Below are positions 8,399 through 16,634 of a stretch of DNA of 23,986 nucleotides, in pieces. Below the pieces are notes generated by a model, which saw only the letters and a program-made list of their open reading frames with translations, made no database searches and had not been told where the DNA came from. The DNA lies in assembly GCA_019313505.1 (NCBI GenBank), contig JAFDBA010000062.1, forward strand, positions 1 through 23,986, given 5' to 3'. Source of the stretch: Deltaproteobacteria bacterium (GTDB taxonomy: Bacteria > Desulfobacterota > Desulfobacteria > Desulfobacterales > UBA11574). Every line of letters starts with the position of its first letter. Position 1 is the first letter of the stretch. The translations under genes and the position numbers were made by a program.

Positions 8399-9301
8399 AT
8401 GAAGAAATTGCGTGTGGGTGTTGTGGGGGTTGGTTATCTCGGGAGATTTCATGCTGAAAAGTATGCCCGAATGGATGACGTTGAATTTGTCGGTGTTGCC
8501 GATATCGACAAATCCCAAGCTGAGGATATCGCCGGAAGGTTTAATACAAAGGCATATTCACACCATCAATACCTTTTTGGAAAAGTCGATGCTGTCAGTA
8601 TCGTTGTCCCTACACCGGCTCATTTTTCTATTGCCAAGGGTTTTTTGAAAAATAATATCGATGTGCTGATAGAAAAGCCGGTGGCAGAGACCACTGAAGA
8701 GGCTGACGAACTCATTAGTTTATCAAAGTCGAAAAATCTTATTATCCAGGTTGGGCATCTTGAACGATTTAATCCGGCGGTTGTGGCCCTGCAGGATATT
8801 ATTAAAAAGCCGATGTTCATTGAGTCCCATCGATTGAGTATTTATAAGGATCGGTGTGCTGATGTGAGTGTTGTACTCGATCTCATGATTCATGATATTG
8901 ATATTATACTTAACTTTGTCAGGTCTGAAATCGTCAATATTCATGCAGCCGGTATTCCTGTAATTTCCGGACATGTTGATATTGCCAATGCACGTCTTGA
9001 GTTTAAAAGCGGGTGTATCGCCAATGTTACCGCCAGTCGAATATCGACCAAAAATGAAAGGAAGATTACCGTTATTCAGCAGAACGATAACAATGAAGGT
9101 GGCCTTATACCCGGCATGGATATCAAACAGCTAAGTTTTGCAAAGGGTGATGCGCTGGAAGATGAATTAAAATCGTTTGTAAAAGCGGTAATAAGACGTG
9201 AAGCTCCGGAGGTCACAGGGCAGATGGGACGTGATGCCTTAAAGATCGCTTTGAGTATTATGAAGCAGATCCGCGATACCAATAGCCGTTTTTTGAGTTA
9301 G
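8399..9301 (+). CDS. Gfo/Idh/MocA family oxidoreductase of the lpx operon (GnnA-like candidate)
   Basis: NAD(P)-dependent sugar oxidoreductase. The 300-residue product has a Rossmann motif GVGYLG (10-15), the family EKP at about 92-94, the segment VGHLERFNPA (about 118-127) and a C-terminal alpha/beta domain with LDLMIHDIDI (about 160-169). ATG 8399, six bases after the lpxI stop, is preferred over a GTG at 8360 because the Rossmann fold begins directly after it. Its position within lpxA-lpxB recalls gnnA of Acidithiobacillus, which oxidises the 3-position of UDP-GlcNAc before amination. No gnnB aminotransferase is in the window, so substrate and role remain inferred. Confidence 0.9.
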   Translation: MKKLRVGVVGVGYLGRFHAEKYARMDDVEFVGVADIDKSQAEDIAGRFNTKAYSHHQYLFGKVDAVSIVVPTPAHFSIAKGFLKNNIDVLIEKPVAETTEEADELISLSKSKNLIIQVGHLERFNPAVVALQDIIKKPMFIESHRLSIYKDRCADVSVVLDLMIHDIDIILNFVRSEIVNIHAAGIPVISGHVDIANARLEFKSGCIANVTASRISTKNERKITVIQQNDNNEGGLIPGMDIKQLSFAKGDALEDELKSFVKAVIRREAPEVTGQMGRDALKIALSIMKQIRDTNSRFLS

Positions 9302-9308
9302 CAGTCCT

Positions 9309-10457
9309 ATGGAACCGTTTTCAGAACAAAAATGTGTTATGATCATTGCAGGTGAAGTTTCAGGCGACCTGCACGGGTCAAAGCTTGTAACCGCCATGCG
9401 TGAAAGAAACAAGGCGTTGTTTTTCTGCGGCATTGGCGGGCAGGCCCTTAAAGCTGCAGGGGTCAGAGTTTTAGTTGATGCTTCAGAGCTTTCGGTTGTG
9501 GGGATAACCGAAGCCTTTTCCAAGATACCAAGCCTTCTTAAAGGGATAGCTGTTGCCAAAAAGACCCTTAAAAGACTGCATCCCGATCTTCTGATACTGA
9601 TCGATTTTCCCGATTTTAACCTTAATGTAGCAGCCTTTGCTAAAAAGCTTGAAATACCGGTGTTATTTTATATCAGTCCCCAGATTTGGGCATGGAGGTC
9701 AGGCCGTGTTAAAAAAATCGGGAAGCTTGTGGATCATGTGGCGGTTATCCTGCCTTTTGAAGAAAACTTCTACAGAAAACATGAAATTCCGGTAACATTT
9801 GTGGGGCATCCATTACTCGATACAAACCTTGATTATAGAAAAGAGGTTTTTGAAAAGCCCGGAAATGATATTCCCGTCATAGGCCTTCTACCAGGATCAC
9901 GTGATCGTGAAATTGCACGGCACCTTCCCATAATGCTTGGTGCTGCCCAAATTTTACTTAAAAGGATTAAGAATGTAAAATTCATTGTTTCACTAGCACC
10001 TGATGTGAAAAGAAAAACCGTGGAAGAAATCGTTAACAAACACAAGGGGGATGCCGATCTTGAGATTGTATCTGCCCACGTAAGAAAAATCTTTGAAAGA
10101 AGCAAAGTTGTCGTTGCCGCATCCGGCACAGTTACTCTTGAATCCGCAATTTATGGAACACCGATGGTAATTATTTACAAAGTTTCTCCCATAAGCTACT
10201 GGTTTGGAAGGGTAATGATACAGGTCAAACATATCGGTCTCGTCAATCTCATTTCCGGCAAAAAGATTGTTCCCGAATTGCTTCAGGACCAAGCATCTCC
10301 TGCCAGGATAGCAGATACGGTCTTTGATATGTTAAGTGATGCTCCCGGCCTTGAAAAGTTAAGACTTGAACTGCTGCAAGTAAAGCATGCACTTGGCGGT
10401 CCGGGAGCTTCCGAACGGGTTGCCGATATAGCAGTTGGAATGTTGTATGATGCATGA
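9309..10457 (+). CDS. lpxB: Lipid A disaccharide synthase LpxB
   Basis: Peripheral-membrane GT19 glycosyltransferase joining UDP-diacylglucosamine to lipid X to form the beta-1,6 disaccharide. The 382-residue product has the family's N-terminal AGEVSGDLHG, the central ISPQIWAWRSGRVKKIGK, LPFEENFY and FVGHPLLD, and the C-terminal donor site with LPGSRDREI and SGTVTLESAIYGTPM. Length is normal. The gene begins 7 bp after the oxidoreductase stop, so the two are probably co-translated. A 54-bp gap without recognisable signals separates it from msbA. Confidence 0.96.
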   Translation: MEPFSEQKCVMIIAGEVSGDLHGSKLVTAMRERNKALFFCGIGGQALKAAGVRVLVDASELSVVGITEAFSKIPSLLKGIAVAKKTLKRLHPDLLILIDFPDFNLNVAAFAKKLEIPVLFYISPQIWAWRSGRVKKIGKLVDHVAVILPFEENFYRKHEIPVTFVGHPLLDTNLDYRKEVFEKPGNDIPVIGLLPGSRDREIARHLPIMLGAAQILLKRIKNVKFIVSLAPDVKRKTVEEIVNKHKGDADLEIVSAHVRKIFERSKVVVAASGTVTLESAIYGTPMVIIYKVSPISYWFGRVMIQVKHIGLVNLISGKKIVPELLQDQASPARIADTVFDMLSDAPGLEKLRLELLQVKHALGGPGASERVADIAVGMLYDA

Positions 10458-10511
10458 TAAAAATGTAAATGACATGAATCCCTCTTTCCTAAATATCTTA
10501 GTTTAAATATC

Positions 10512-12323
10512 ATGGAAAAAATATCAGAACCGATCATAAAAGACAGATACAGACGTTTGCTATTGCTTATAAAGGATCAATGGCGCAGGTTATTTTTGGC
10601 GATGATATGCATGCTGGTAATGGCTGGTGCAAGGTCCGCTGTTCCTTTTTTAATAAAACCGGTTGTTGACGATATTTTTATTAATAAAGATATAGGGATG
10701 CTTAAGCTGATTCCAATGGCAGTAATAACTATTTATTTAGTGCTTGGTTTTGCCATGTATTACCAAGAATATCTTATGAGTTATGTGGGGCAGAATATCA
10801 TCAGGCGCCTTAGAAACCGCCTTTATGATCGCATTCAGGATCTTCCTATTTCGTTTTTTCAAAGAGAAAAGACAGGAGTTCTGATGTCGCGGGTTACAAA
10901 TGATGTAAACATTATAAAAAATATGGTTTCGTCTGCAGTTACCGGATCATTGAAAGATTTTTTTACCGTCGTAGGATTAATATTTGTCATCTTCTATCGG
11001 GATTGGAAGATGGCCTTGATCTCGCTTGCCGTTTTACCCATTGCTTTCTTTCCTATTGTTGTGCTGGGAAGAAAAGTGCGTAAGGTTACTACCCATACAC
11101 AGGAGGCCATGGGTGACCTTACATCTACTTTGTATGAGACTTTTGCCGGAAATAAAATTGTAAAGGCATTTGGAATGGAAGGGTATGAAAAAGAACGGTT
11201 TTTTAAAAAAACTCGTAAACTGTTCAAGTTTGAGCTAAGGACGGTTCGCTTCAAAGCCCTGTCTTCACCGCTCATGGAGTTTTTAGGCGGGTTGGGTGTG
11301 GCCATGGTCATTTGGTACGGCGGTTACAAAGTAATATCCGGTACCTCCACCGCCGGAACCTTCTTTTCTTTCATGGCTGCTCTCATTATGCTTTACGCAC
11401 CATTAAAGAAATTAAGCAAGCTGAATAATATTATACAGCAAGGTCTTGCCGGTGCGGACCGGGTATTTGATATCCTGGAGTCGGAGTCTGATATTCAAGA
11501 GATACCAAATCCTGTTGAATTTAAGCGCGGCCCTCACCACGTTGTTTTCAGAAATGTGTATTTTAAATATGATGACGTAATGGTTTTAAAAAACATTAAC
11601 CTGGGTGTCAGGGCTGGGGAAGTACTTGCGTTTGTTGGAATGAGTGGCGGCGGAAAAACCTCTTTAGTGAACCTGATTCCCAGGTTTTATGATGTAAGCA
11701 AGGGGGTTATCCTCATTGATGATATTGATATTCAAGATGCCTCAATATCTTCACTCAGGGACCAGATTGCCATTGTTACTCAGGAGCCCATACTTTTTAA
11801 TGATACGGTTCGAAACAATATCGCTTACGGAAACCGGAATGCATCTGACAAAGACGTAGAAAATGCCGCTCGTGCAGCTTATACCTATGAATTTATACAG
11901 AACTTTCCGGATGGTTTTGATACAAATATTGGAGAACTTGGCGGCCGGTTATCCGGAGGGGAGAAACAGAGAATATGCATTGCTCGTGCGTTATTAAAGG
12001 ATGCTCCCATTTTAATATTGGATGAGGCTACTTCTTCACTCGATACAGAATCGGAAACACTGGTTCAGAAAGCTTTGGAAAACCTGATGAAGGGACGAGC
12101 AACCTTTGTTATTGCGCACAGATTTTCAACCGTTGCTTATGCTGATAGTATAGCCGTTATCGTTGACGGTCGAATCGTAGAAGAGGGGAAACATGAAGAA
12201 CTGATCGCTCGAAAAGGAGAATATTTTAAACTTTACCAGATGCAATTTGATTACAGCAGTTCAAAAGAAGCTTCGGAAGAATTCACCGTAAGAAAACATG
12301 CCGGCAAATCTTTTTCGATATAA
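10512..12323 (+). CDS. msbA: Lipid A/LPS flippase, ABC transporter MsbA
   Basis: Half-transporter that flips lipid A-core across the inner membrane as a homodimer. The 603-residue protein has a type IV ABC exporter membrane domain (about 20-320) with six helices and the conserved FFQREKTGVLMSRVTNDV. The nucleotide-binding domain has Walker A GMSGGGKTS, Q-loop VTQEP, signature LSGGEKQR, Walker B ILILDEATSSLD and H-loop VIAHR. Position between lpxB and lptF favours MsbA over a generic multidrug exporter. ATG 10512 gives the normal N-terminus. Confidence 0.93.
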   Translation: MEKISEPIIKDRYRRLLLLIKDQWRRLFLAMICMLVMAGARSAVPFLIKPVVDDIFINKDIGMLKLIPMAVITIYLVLGFAMYYQEYLMSYVGQNIIRRLRNRLYDRIQDLPISFFQREKTGVLMSRVTNDVNIIKNMVSSAVTGSLKDFFTVVGLIFVIFYRDWKMALISLAVLPIAFFPIVVLGRKVRKVTTHTQEAMGDLTSTLYETFAGNKIVKAFGMEGYEKERFFKKTRKLFKFELRTVRFKALSSPLMEFLGGLGVAMVIWYGGYKVISGTSTAGTFFSFMAALIMLYAPLKKLSKLNNIIQQGLAGADRVFDILESESDIQEIPNPVEFKRGPHHVVFRNVYFKYDDVMVLKNINLGVRAGEVLAFVGMSGGGKTSLVNLIPRFYDVSKGVILIDDIDIQDASISSLRDQIAIVTQEPILFNDTVRNNIAYGNRNASDKDVENAARAAYTYEFIQNFPDGFDTNIGELGGRLSGGEKQRICIARALLKDAPILILDEATSSLDTESETLVQKALENLMKGRATFVIAHRFSTVAYADSIAVIVDGRIVEEGKHEELIARKGEYFKLYQMQFDYSSSKEASEEFTVRKHAGKSFSI

Positions 12324-12368
12324 TTATACAATGTGTCATTATCACAAACAATCTTTCCTAATATTTTT

Positions 12369-13553
12369 ATGAAAATCAGCTCCATTATATATAGATATGT
12401 ATTCAAAGAGATGATTCCTCCTTTTATCATCAATCTGATGTTTTTTACATTTGTTTTTTTGATGGTAGAGATGCTTAAAGTAACGAACATGGTTGTAAAT
12501 TACCGTGTAGGTGTGTTTACGGTTCTTATAATGCTTGCGTATTCAACCCCGTATTTCCTCACCTATGTAATACCCATGTCAATCATGATAGCGGTTCTTC
12601 TCACTTTCCTCCGATTGTCCGGCGACAATGAGATTGTTGCACTAAAAACCAGCGGCATGAGCATCTATGGGTTGCTTCCGCCGGTAATGTTATTTTGTCT
12701 ATTCGGGTGTTTGCTTACACTTTTTATGACAGTATATGGAATGCCGTGGGGAAGATTATCTTTCAAAGAACTGTCATACAAGATCGTTTCATCCAATCTC
12801 GAAATCGGACTTAAAGACAGGACATTCAATGACAGTTTTGAAGATGTGGTGCTTTATGTGCATAAGATAGATCCTAAAAGTAAAGAACTTCAAGATATTT
12901 TCATTGAAGATAAAAGGAGTCAAAATATTGTCAGCACCGTGGTGGCGCCAAGGGGAAAACTATTCAGTGAACCCGACGAATACATTTATAATTTATTGCT
13001 TTATAACGGTGTTATATATCAAGCTGATGTTAAGAACAGATCGACAAAATATATTGATTTTGACACCTATGAGATTCAGCTGGATATTGAGCAGGTGTCT
13101 TCGAGCTTGCAACCAGGGCCGAAACATAGAAAAGAGATGAATCTTGTTGAATTGCGGAATTATTTGAATAATCGTACCCAGAGAGATAGTAACTATTATA
13201 ATACACTTATGGAGTTGCACAAAAAATTTTCAATTCCAATTGCATGTTTTGCCCTCGGGCTTCTGGCGGTTCCGTTAGGCATACAATCCGGGTCTACAAA
13301 AAAATCTTTCGGCTTGATATTGGGTATGGTTTTCTTTTTTATTTATTACCTGTTGTTGACTGCAGGGTTGGTTTTTGGTGAAACAGGCGCATGTCCTCCG
13401 GTCATCGGAATGTGGGTTCCGAACATTGTGATAGGTGCTTTAGGACTGTATCTTCTAAATAAAACAGCCAATGAGCGTCAATTGAGGGTCGGTCCTATTT
13501 CGAATCTGTTAAAAGGGATTACGTCATGCTTGAATGGATATAGAGGGCGTTAG
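12369..13553 (+). CDS. lptF: LPS export ABC transporter permease LptF
   Basis: Inner-membrane permease of the LptB2FG complex that pulls LPS out of the inner membrane toward LptC/A/D. The 394-residue product (from ATG 12369) starts with the family's amphipathic ISSIIYRYVFKEM. Three N-terminal helices follow (about 15-35, 50-85, 95-125), then a periplasmic beta-jellyroll (about 130-270) and three C-terminal helices. EIVALKTSGMS is the coupling-helix region. A GTG at 12333 is in frame but would add residues not typical of the family. lptG follows after an unusually wide 175-bp gap containing an inverted repeat. Confidence 0.92.
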   Translation: MKISSIIYRYVFKEMIPPFIINLMFFTFVFLMVEMLKVTNMVVNYRVGVFTVLIMLAYSTPYFLTYVIPMSIMIAVLLTFLRLSGDNEIVALKTSGMSIYGLLPPVMLFCLFGCLLTLFMTVYGMPWGRLSFKELSYKIVSSNLEIGLKDRTFNDSFEDVVLYVHKIDPKSKELQDIFIEDKRSQNIVSTVVAPRGKLFSEPDEYIYNLLLYNGVIYQADVKNRSTKYIDFDTYEIQLDIEQVSSSLQPGPKHRKEMNLVELRNYLNNRTQRDSNYYNTLMELHKKFSIPIACFALGLLAVPLGIQSGSTKKSFGLILGMVFFFIYYLLLTAGLVFGETGACPPVIGMWVPNIVIGALGLYLLNKTANERQLRVGPISNLLKGITSCLNGYRGR

Positions 13554-13593
13554 TCCAAATTTTCAACTTGATAGTATAGGAATTTCTTTTTTT

Positions 13594-13709
13594 GGACACA
13601 GATGGACACAGATTATCAAGATTCTTAAATTGCAAAATAACAATATTATCTGTGTATACCTGCCCGCTTGTGCCTCGCATGGCAGGCGGGTCTGCGAAAA
13701 TCTGCGTCC
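13594..13709. repeat. Imperfect inverted repeat between lptF and lptG
   Basis: The outer arms are GGACACAGAT (13594-13603, immediately repeated) and ATCTGCGTCC (13700-13709), which are inverted with one mismatch. Inside are ATCTGTGT and a nested CCTGCC...GGCAGG stem (13659-13687 region). I recognise ACACAGAT/ATCTGCGT palindromes as a style common between genes of environmental deltaproteobacteria; copy number in this genome cannot be seen from one window. In RNA it would fold into a long hairpin splitting lptF from lptG. Confidence 0.65.
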
Positions 13710-13728
13710 TATTTAACTTGTTAATATT

Positions 13729-14799
13729 ATGTCTTTAATTGACAAATATCTGACCAGGGAGATTTTCAAATACTTTGGTATTGTTTTATTAACGGTGGTC
13801 GGAATATATTTGGCGGTCGATTTTTTTCAAAGGATAGATAATTTTTTAGAAGCAGGTCTTCCATTTTTAAAAATTATAAGATTTTATCAGCTTAAAGTAC
13901 CGTTGATAATTGTCCAAATAGCGCCGGTTGGTATTCTTCTGGCGGTTAGTATTGTTTTTGGTCTGATGAACAAGAACAATGAAATCATCGCTTTAAAAAG
14001 CAGTGGCGTAAGTATCACCTACCTTTTAAGGCCGGTTGTGTTGATAGGACTATTATTAAGCATTATCATTTTTTTATTATCAGAGTTGATTGTGCCGATC
14101 ACCATAAGTAAGGCTAACAGGATCTGGAATGTGGAGGTTAAGAAAGAATCTGCCGTTATATCTAAGGGGAAGAATATATGGATTAAGGGTAACCGTGTAA
14201 TATGCCATATTACATATTATAATCCTGCGAACAGTACTATTTTTGGGGTCGCACTTAATTTTTTTAATAATGATTTTCGGTTAATCCGGAGGGTTGATGC
14301 TAAAAAGGGTGTCTTCAAAAAAGGGAAATGGATTTTCTATGATATTATGGAGCAAAAACTTGATAAAGAAAGTAACCATTATCGGGTAACATTCTTTGAA
14401 GAGCGGGAGGAGCCGTTCCATTTTTTACCCGAGGATATAGAGAGAGTGGTCAAGAAGTCAGAGGAAATGGGTTTTCTGGAGCTGCTTGCATATATTAGAA
14501 ATATTGAAAATGAAGGGTACGATGCTTCTGTTTATAAAGTAGATCTGCATGCCAAACTGGCATTTCCTTTTGTCAGTTTTATTATGTGTCTGGCGGGGGC
14601 AGGCATTTCGAGTAGAAGTAAGCTAAAGGAAAGTCTTTCCGTTAGTATATTCTACGGTATTTGCGTAGCATTTTTTTATTGGATATTCTACAGTTTTTGT
14701 CTATCACTTGGATATGGAGAAATGCTTCCTCCTTTCATGGCTGCTTGGGTTGCAAACTTTGTTTTTTTCTGTTTTGGCATAGTTGTTTTTTTGAAATGA
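13729..14799 (+). CDS. lptG: LPS export ABC transporter permease LptG
   Basis: Partner of LptF in the LPS extraction complex. The 356-residue product opens with LIDKYLTREIFKYF, the typical amphipathic start. It has helices at about 15-35, 55-85 and 98-122, a periplasmic beta-rich region (about 130-250), and C-terminal helices from about 275 onward. The coupling region is NEIIALKSSGVS. The assignment as LptG, not a second LptF, rests on its second position and N-terminal motif. Length is typical. The nearest transposable remnant (36 bp) begins 35 bp after its stop. Confidence 0.92.
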   Translation: MSLIDKYLTREIFKYFGIVLLTVVGIYLAVDFFQRIDNFLEAGLPFLKIIRFYQLKVPLIIVQIAPVGILLAVSIVFGLMNKNNEIIALKSSGVSITYLLRPVVLIGLLLSIIIFLLSELIVPITISKANRIWNVEVKKESAVISKGKNIWIKGNRVICHITYYNPANSTIFGVALNFFNNDFRLIRRVDAKKGVFKKGKWIFYDIMEQKLDKESNHYRVTFFEEREEPFHFLPEDIERVVKKSEEMGFLELLAYIRNIENEGYDASVYKVDLHAKLAFPFVSFIMCLAGAGISSRSKLKESLSVSIFYGICVAFFYWIFYSFCLSLGYGEMLPPFMAAWVANFVFFCFGIVVFLK

Positions 14800-14833
14800 T
14801 GAATAGAGTAAAAAAAATATCCAGGGAAGACCA

Positions 14834-14869
14834 GAGACCTTTGAAAAATGAGCGTTTTGCAAAGGTCTC
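14834..14869 (+). mobile_element. 36-bp terminal-repeat-only MITE derivative
   Basis: Both ends are those of the larger MITE copies (15702, 18860, 19762): GAGACCTTTG at the left and CAAAGGTCTC at the right, with the internal sequence missing. It is flanked by a perfect 5-bp direct repeat GACCA (14829-14833 and 14870-14874). As RNA it forms a hairpin of a perfect 10-bp stem, one mismatch, four more A-T pairs and a short loop. It lies 65 bp upstream of the kinase start at 14935. Confidence 0.85.
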
Positions 14870-14934
14870 GACCAGTAAACACATAAGTATGGAATCATTA
14901 TCAACATAATAGTTTTCACAAAGCATAAGCAAAT

Positions 14935-15609
14935 ATGTTAGAATCTTTAAAACTCTCCAGTTTGTCCGAAAATAATTGTGGAATTCTAAGGCATTCATCC
15001 AACACAAGACCTGTCATCTGGGTAATAGAGGAAAATGGGGTGAGGGCTGTTGTAAAAGATTTTAGCAATACCAGGTTTCTTTACCGAAACATAATCGGGC
15101 GGTTTTTAATATGGCGTGAACACAGGGCTTATAAAAAACTGCAGGGTCTTATGGGTGTTCCGACTTGCTATCGGGTTATTAATGGGCTCGCAATGGCACT
15201 TGAAGAGATACAAAGCCAACCTTTGAAAAAGCATAATAAGAATATAAAGCTACCAGGAACTTTTTTTGATGATCTAAAAAACATAGTTGACAGTTTTCAC
15301 AGAAGGGGCCTTGCACATTGTGATTTAAAAAATGGAGCCAATGTCTTGGTAGGACATGACGGTCGACCTTACATCGTGGACTGGAGTGCTTCCATATCCG
15401 AAAAGGAGTTCAGATTTTTTCCGCTGAATCGTATCTATCTGAGATTTATTCTGGATGATTACTTTGCCATTATCAAATTGAAAATGCGCTATGTGCCTGG
15501 AACTTTGACCCTGGAAGAAAAAAGACAGTATGCTCAACGGAGCCATATGGAAAGAGGTGTCAGGGGTATCAGAGATAGACTGCGCAAAATCTTTAAGAAA
15601 ATTGTATGA
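14935..15609 (+). CDS. Kinase-fold protein, LPS kinase-like (WaaP/RIO-type)
   Basis: Probable small-molecule or LPS sugar kinase of the protein-kinase superfamily. The 224-residue product has a likely ATP Lys41 (AVVKDF) and helix-C Glu62 (WREHRAYKKL). The catalytic loop is HCDLKNGANVLV with Asp130 and Asn136. The metal-binding Asp149 lies in IVDWS, where DFG is usual. No signal peptide or membrane helix is visible, so it is cytoplasmic or membrane-peripheral. Its place between lptG and lipid A modification genes suggests phosphorylation of Kdo or heptose, but the substrate is not readable from sequence. It differs clearly from the KdkA-like kinase at 19065. A remnant MITE lies upstream and a full MITE downstream. 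Confidence 0.75.
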   Translation: MLESLKLSSLSENNCGILRHSSNTRPVIWVIEENGVRAVVKDFSNTRFLYRNIIGRFLIWREHRAYKKLQGLMGVPTCYRVINGLAMALEEIQSQPLKKHNKNIKLPGTFFDDLKNIVDSFHRRGLAHCDLKNGANVLVGHDGRPYIVDWSASISEKEFRFFPLNRIYLRFILDDYFAIIKLKMRYVPGTLTLEEKRQYAQRSHMERGVRGIRDRLRKIFKKIV

Positions 15610-15701
15610 GAGTTGGCTTTCTAATTCCATCGATCCTGATAGATTCTACCAATTAGGCAGGGGAAAAGTAGGTTGAATTATGGTTTTTATCCATTATCTT
15701 T

Positions 15702-15843
15702 GAGACCTTTGAAAAACGTTCAATTTTGTTCAAGGCCAAGGAAGGGGAAAATTTTAACCACAGGAATACATTGAGTATTTTGAGGATTAAAATTTGAGCC
15801 TGACGCAGGGATTGGACAAAAGGGGGCGTTCTGCAAAGGTCTC
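15702..15843 (+). mobile_element. MITE copy, 142 bp, upstream of methyltransferase gene
   Basis: It begins GAGACCTTTG and ends CAAAGGTCTC, inverted terminal repeats extending to about 17 bp with mismatches. It is flanked by the 5-bp direct repeat TCTTT (15697-15701 and 15844-15848). It carries no transposase. An internal nested palindrome spans 15749-15795: AAATTTTAA pairs with TTAAAATTT, and AATAC with GTATT. Compared with the copies at 18860 and 19762 it lies in the opposite strand. The next gene's SD (AAGGGAG) starts directly after the target duplication. Confidence 0.9.
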
Positions 15844-15860
15844 TCTTTAAGGGAGATGAA

Positions 15861-16451
15861 ATGGTCAATAATGCAGTGGACCGGATCCACGAGATTTTCA
15901 ATAGCAAAAGGCTCAGATATGTTTTATTAAAATTACGGTATCCGATTTTTTTGATTGCCATCATAATTTTAATTCTGAATATAAAGCCTGCTTGGTTTCT
16001 GGTTGGATTTATAGTGGCTCTTTTCGGTGAATTAATCCAACTTTGGTGCTTTGCTTCTTTGGATAAAAATAGAATGCTTGCTGTTAAAGGCCCTTATATG
16101 TTGATGAGGAATCCTATGTACATTGGTCGCTTCTTTTTGTTGTTCGGTGTTTTACTTCTTGCGGGCAATGGTTGGATAATCTTTATTTTTATTGTGGTTT
16201 ATTATTTTTATATGGTCAATCGTGTAAAAAGAGAAGAAGCTAAATTACAGCCATTGTTTGGAGAATCATATAGAAAATATTGCAAAAAGGTAAACCGTTT
16301 CATGCCGTCCCTTAAAGAGGTTGATTGGGAATCGTTATGGTTTTTCAGGTGGAACCTTCTTTTGAAAAACAACGGCCACTGGAACTTTGTAGCCATGCTT
16401 GTTTGTTTTTTTATATTTTATTTTTTTACCTTTATCTACTCTACATCTTAA
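15861..16451 (+). CDS. ICMT/PEMT-type membrane methyltransferase
   Basis: Integral-membrane, SAM-dependent methyltransferase of the isoprenylcysteine/phospholipid methyltransferase fold. The 196-residue product has helices at about 26-42, 44-64, 89-102 and 104-120, and a final one near 175-194. The family SAM-site motifs are GPYMLMRNPMYIG (77-89) and EEAKLQPLFGESYRKYC (125-141), ending in the usual NRFMP. The C-terminal extension of about 45 residues is longer than in minimal members. ATG 15861 has AAGGGAG six bases upstream. With lipid A genes on both sides, a lipid A or LPS target is plausible: Leptospira LmtA, which methylates the lipid A phosphate, belongs to this family. That is inference; prenyl-cysteine substrates are unlikely in bacteria. 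Confidence 0.82.
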   Translation: MVNNAVDRIHEIFNSKRLRYVLLKLRYPIFLIAIIILILNIKPAWFLVGFIVALFGELIQLWCFASLDKNRMLAVKGPYMLMRNPMYIGRFFLLFGVLLLAGNGWIIFIFIVVYYFYMVNRVKREEAKLQPLFGESYRKYCKKVNRFMPSLKEVDWESLWFFRWNLLLKNNGHWNFVAMLVCFFIFYFFTFIYSTS

Positions 16452-16485
16452 AATTCCAACCCGGACAGGCCGGAACCAAGAAATA

Positions 16486-16553
16486 TTTGCCACCAAAACA
16501 CAAAGGATTTTATTTTGTTATTCTTTCTTAGTGTCTTGGTGCCTTCGTGGCGA
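16486..16553. repeat. Imperfect inverted repeat upstream of lpxK
   Basis: The left arm, TTTGCCACCAAAACACAAAG (16486-16505), is inverted against a right arm at 16527-16553 ending GTGCCTTCGTGGCGA. The left arm lacks about 7 bp relative to the right. The CCACCAAGACAC/GTGTCTTGGTG style recurs between genes in deltaproteobacteria in my recollection. It occupies most of the 183-bp gap between the methyltransferase and lpxK; no promoter consensus was found there. Confidence 0.6.
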
Positions 16554-16634
16554 GAAGAAAAAGTTTTGCCACAAAATGTACAAAATCCACAATTAAGGTA
16601 CTAAACAGCCTATGCCAACAGGGATAGAGACAAA

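Noticed and set aside
10458..10511. Sigma-70 promoter before msbA
   Set aside because: A TGACAT and an AT-rich hexamer are present but match the consensus poorly; not supportable by eye.
13560..13720. CRISPR-like or tandem array between lptF and lptG
   Set aside because: The repeated ACACAGAT units are only part of one inverted repeat; there are no regular spacers and no cas genes.
1..14799. MITE copies in the core lipid A operon
   Set aside because: I looked for the GAGACCTTTG end on both strands and saw none in this part, so the element is confined to the accessory segment of the window.
15653..15964. 103-residue minus-strand open frame over the MITE and the methyltransferase start
   Set aside because: Its middle part is the MITE read in one frame; a similar peptide appears from the copy at 19740-19943. 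It overlaps a well-supported gene and is not a real CDS.
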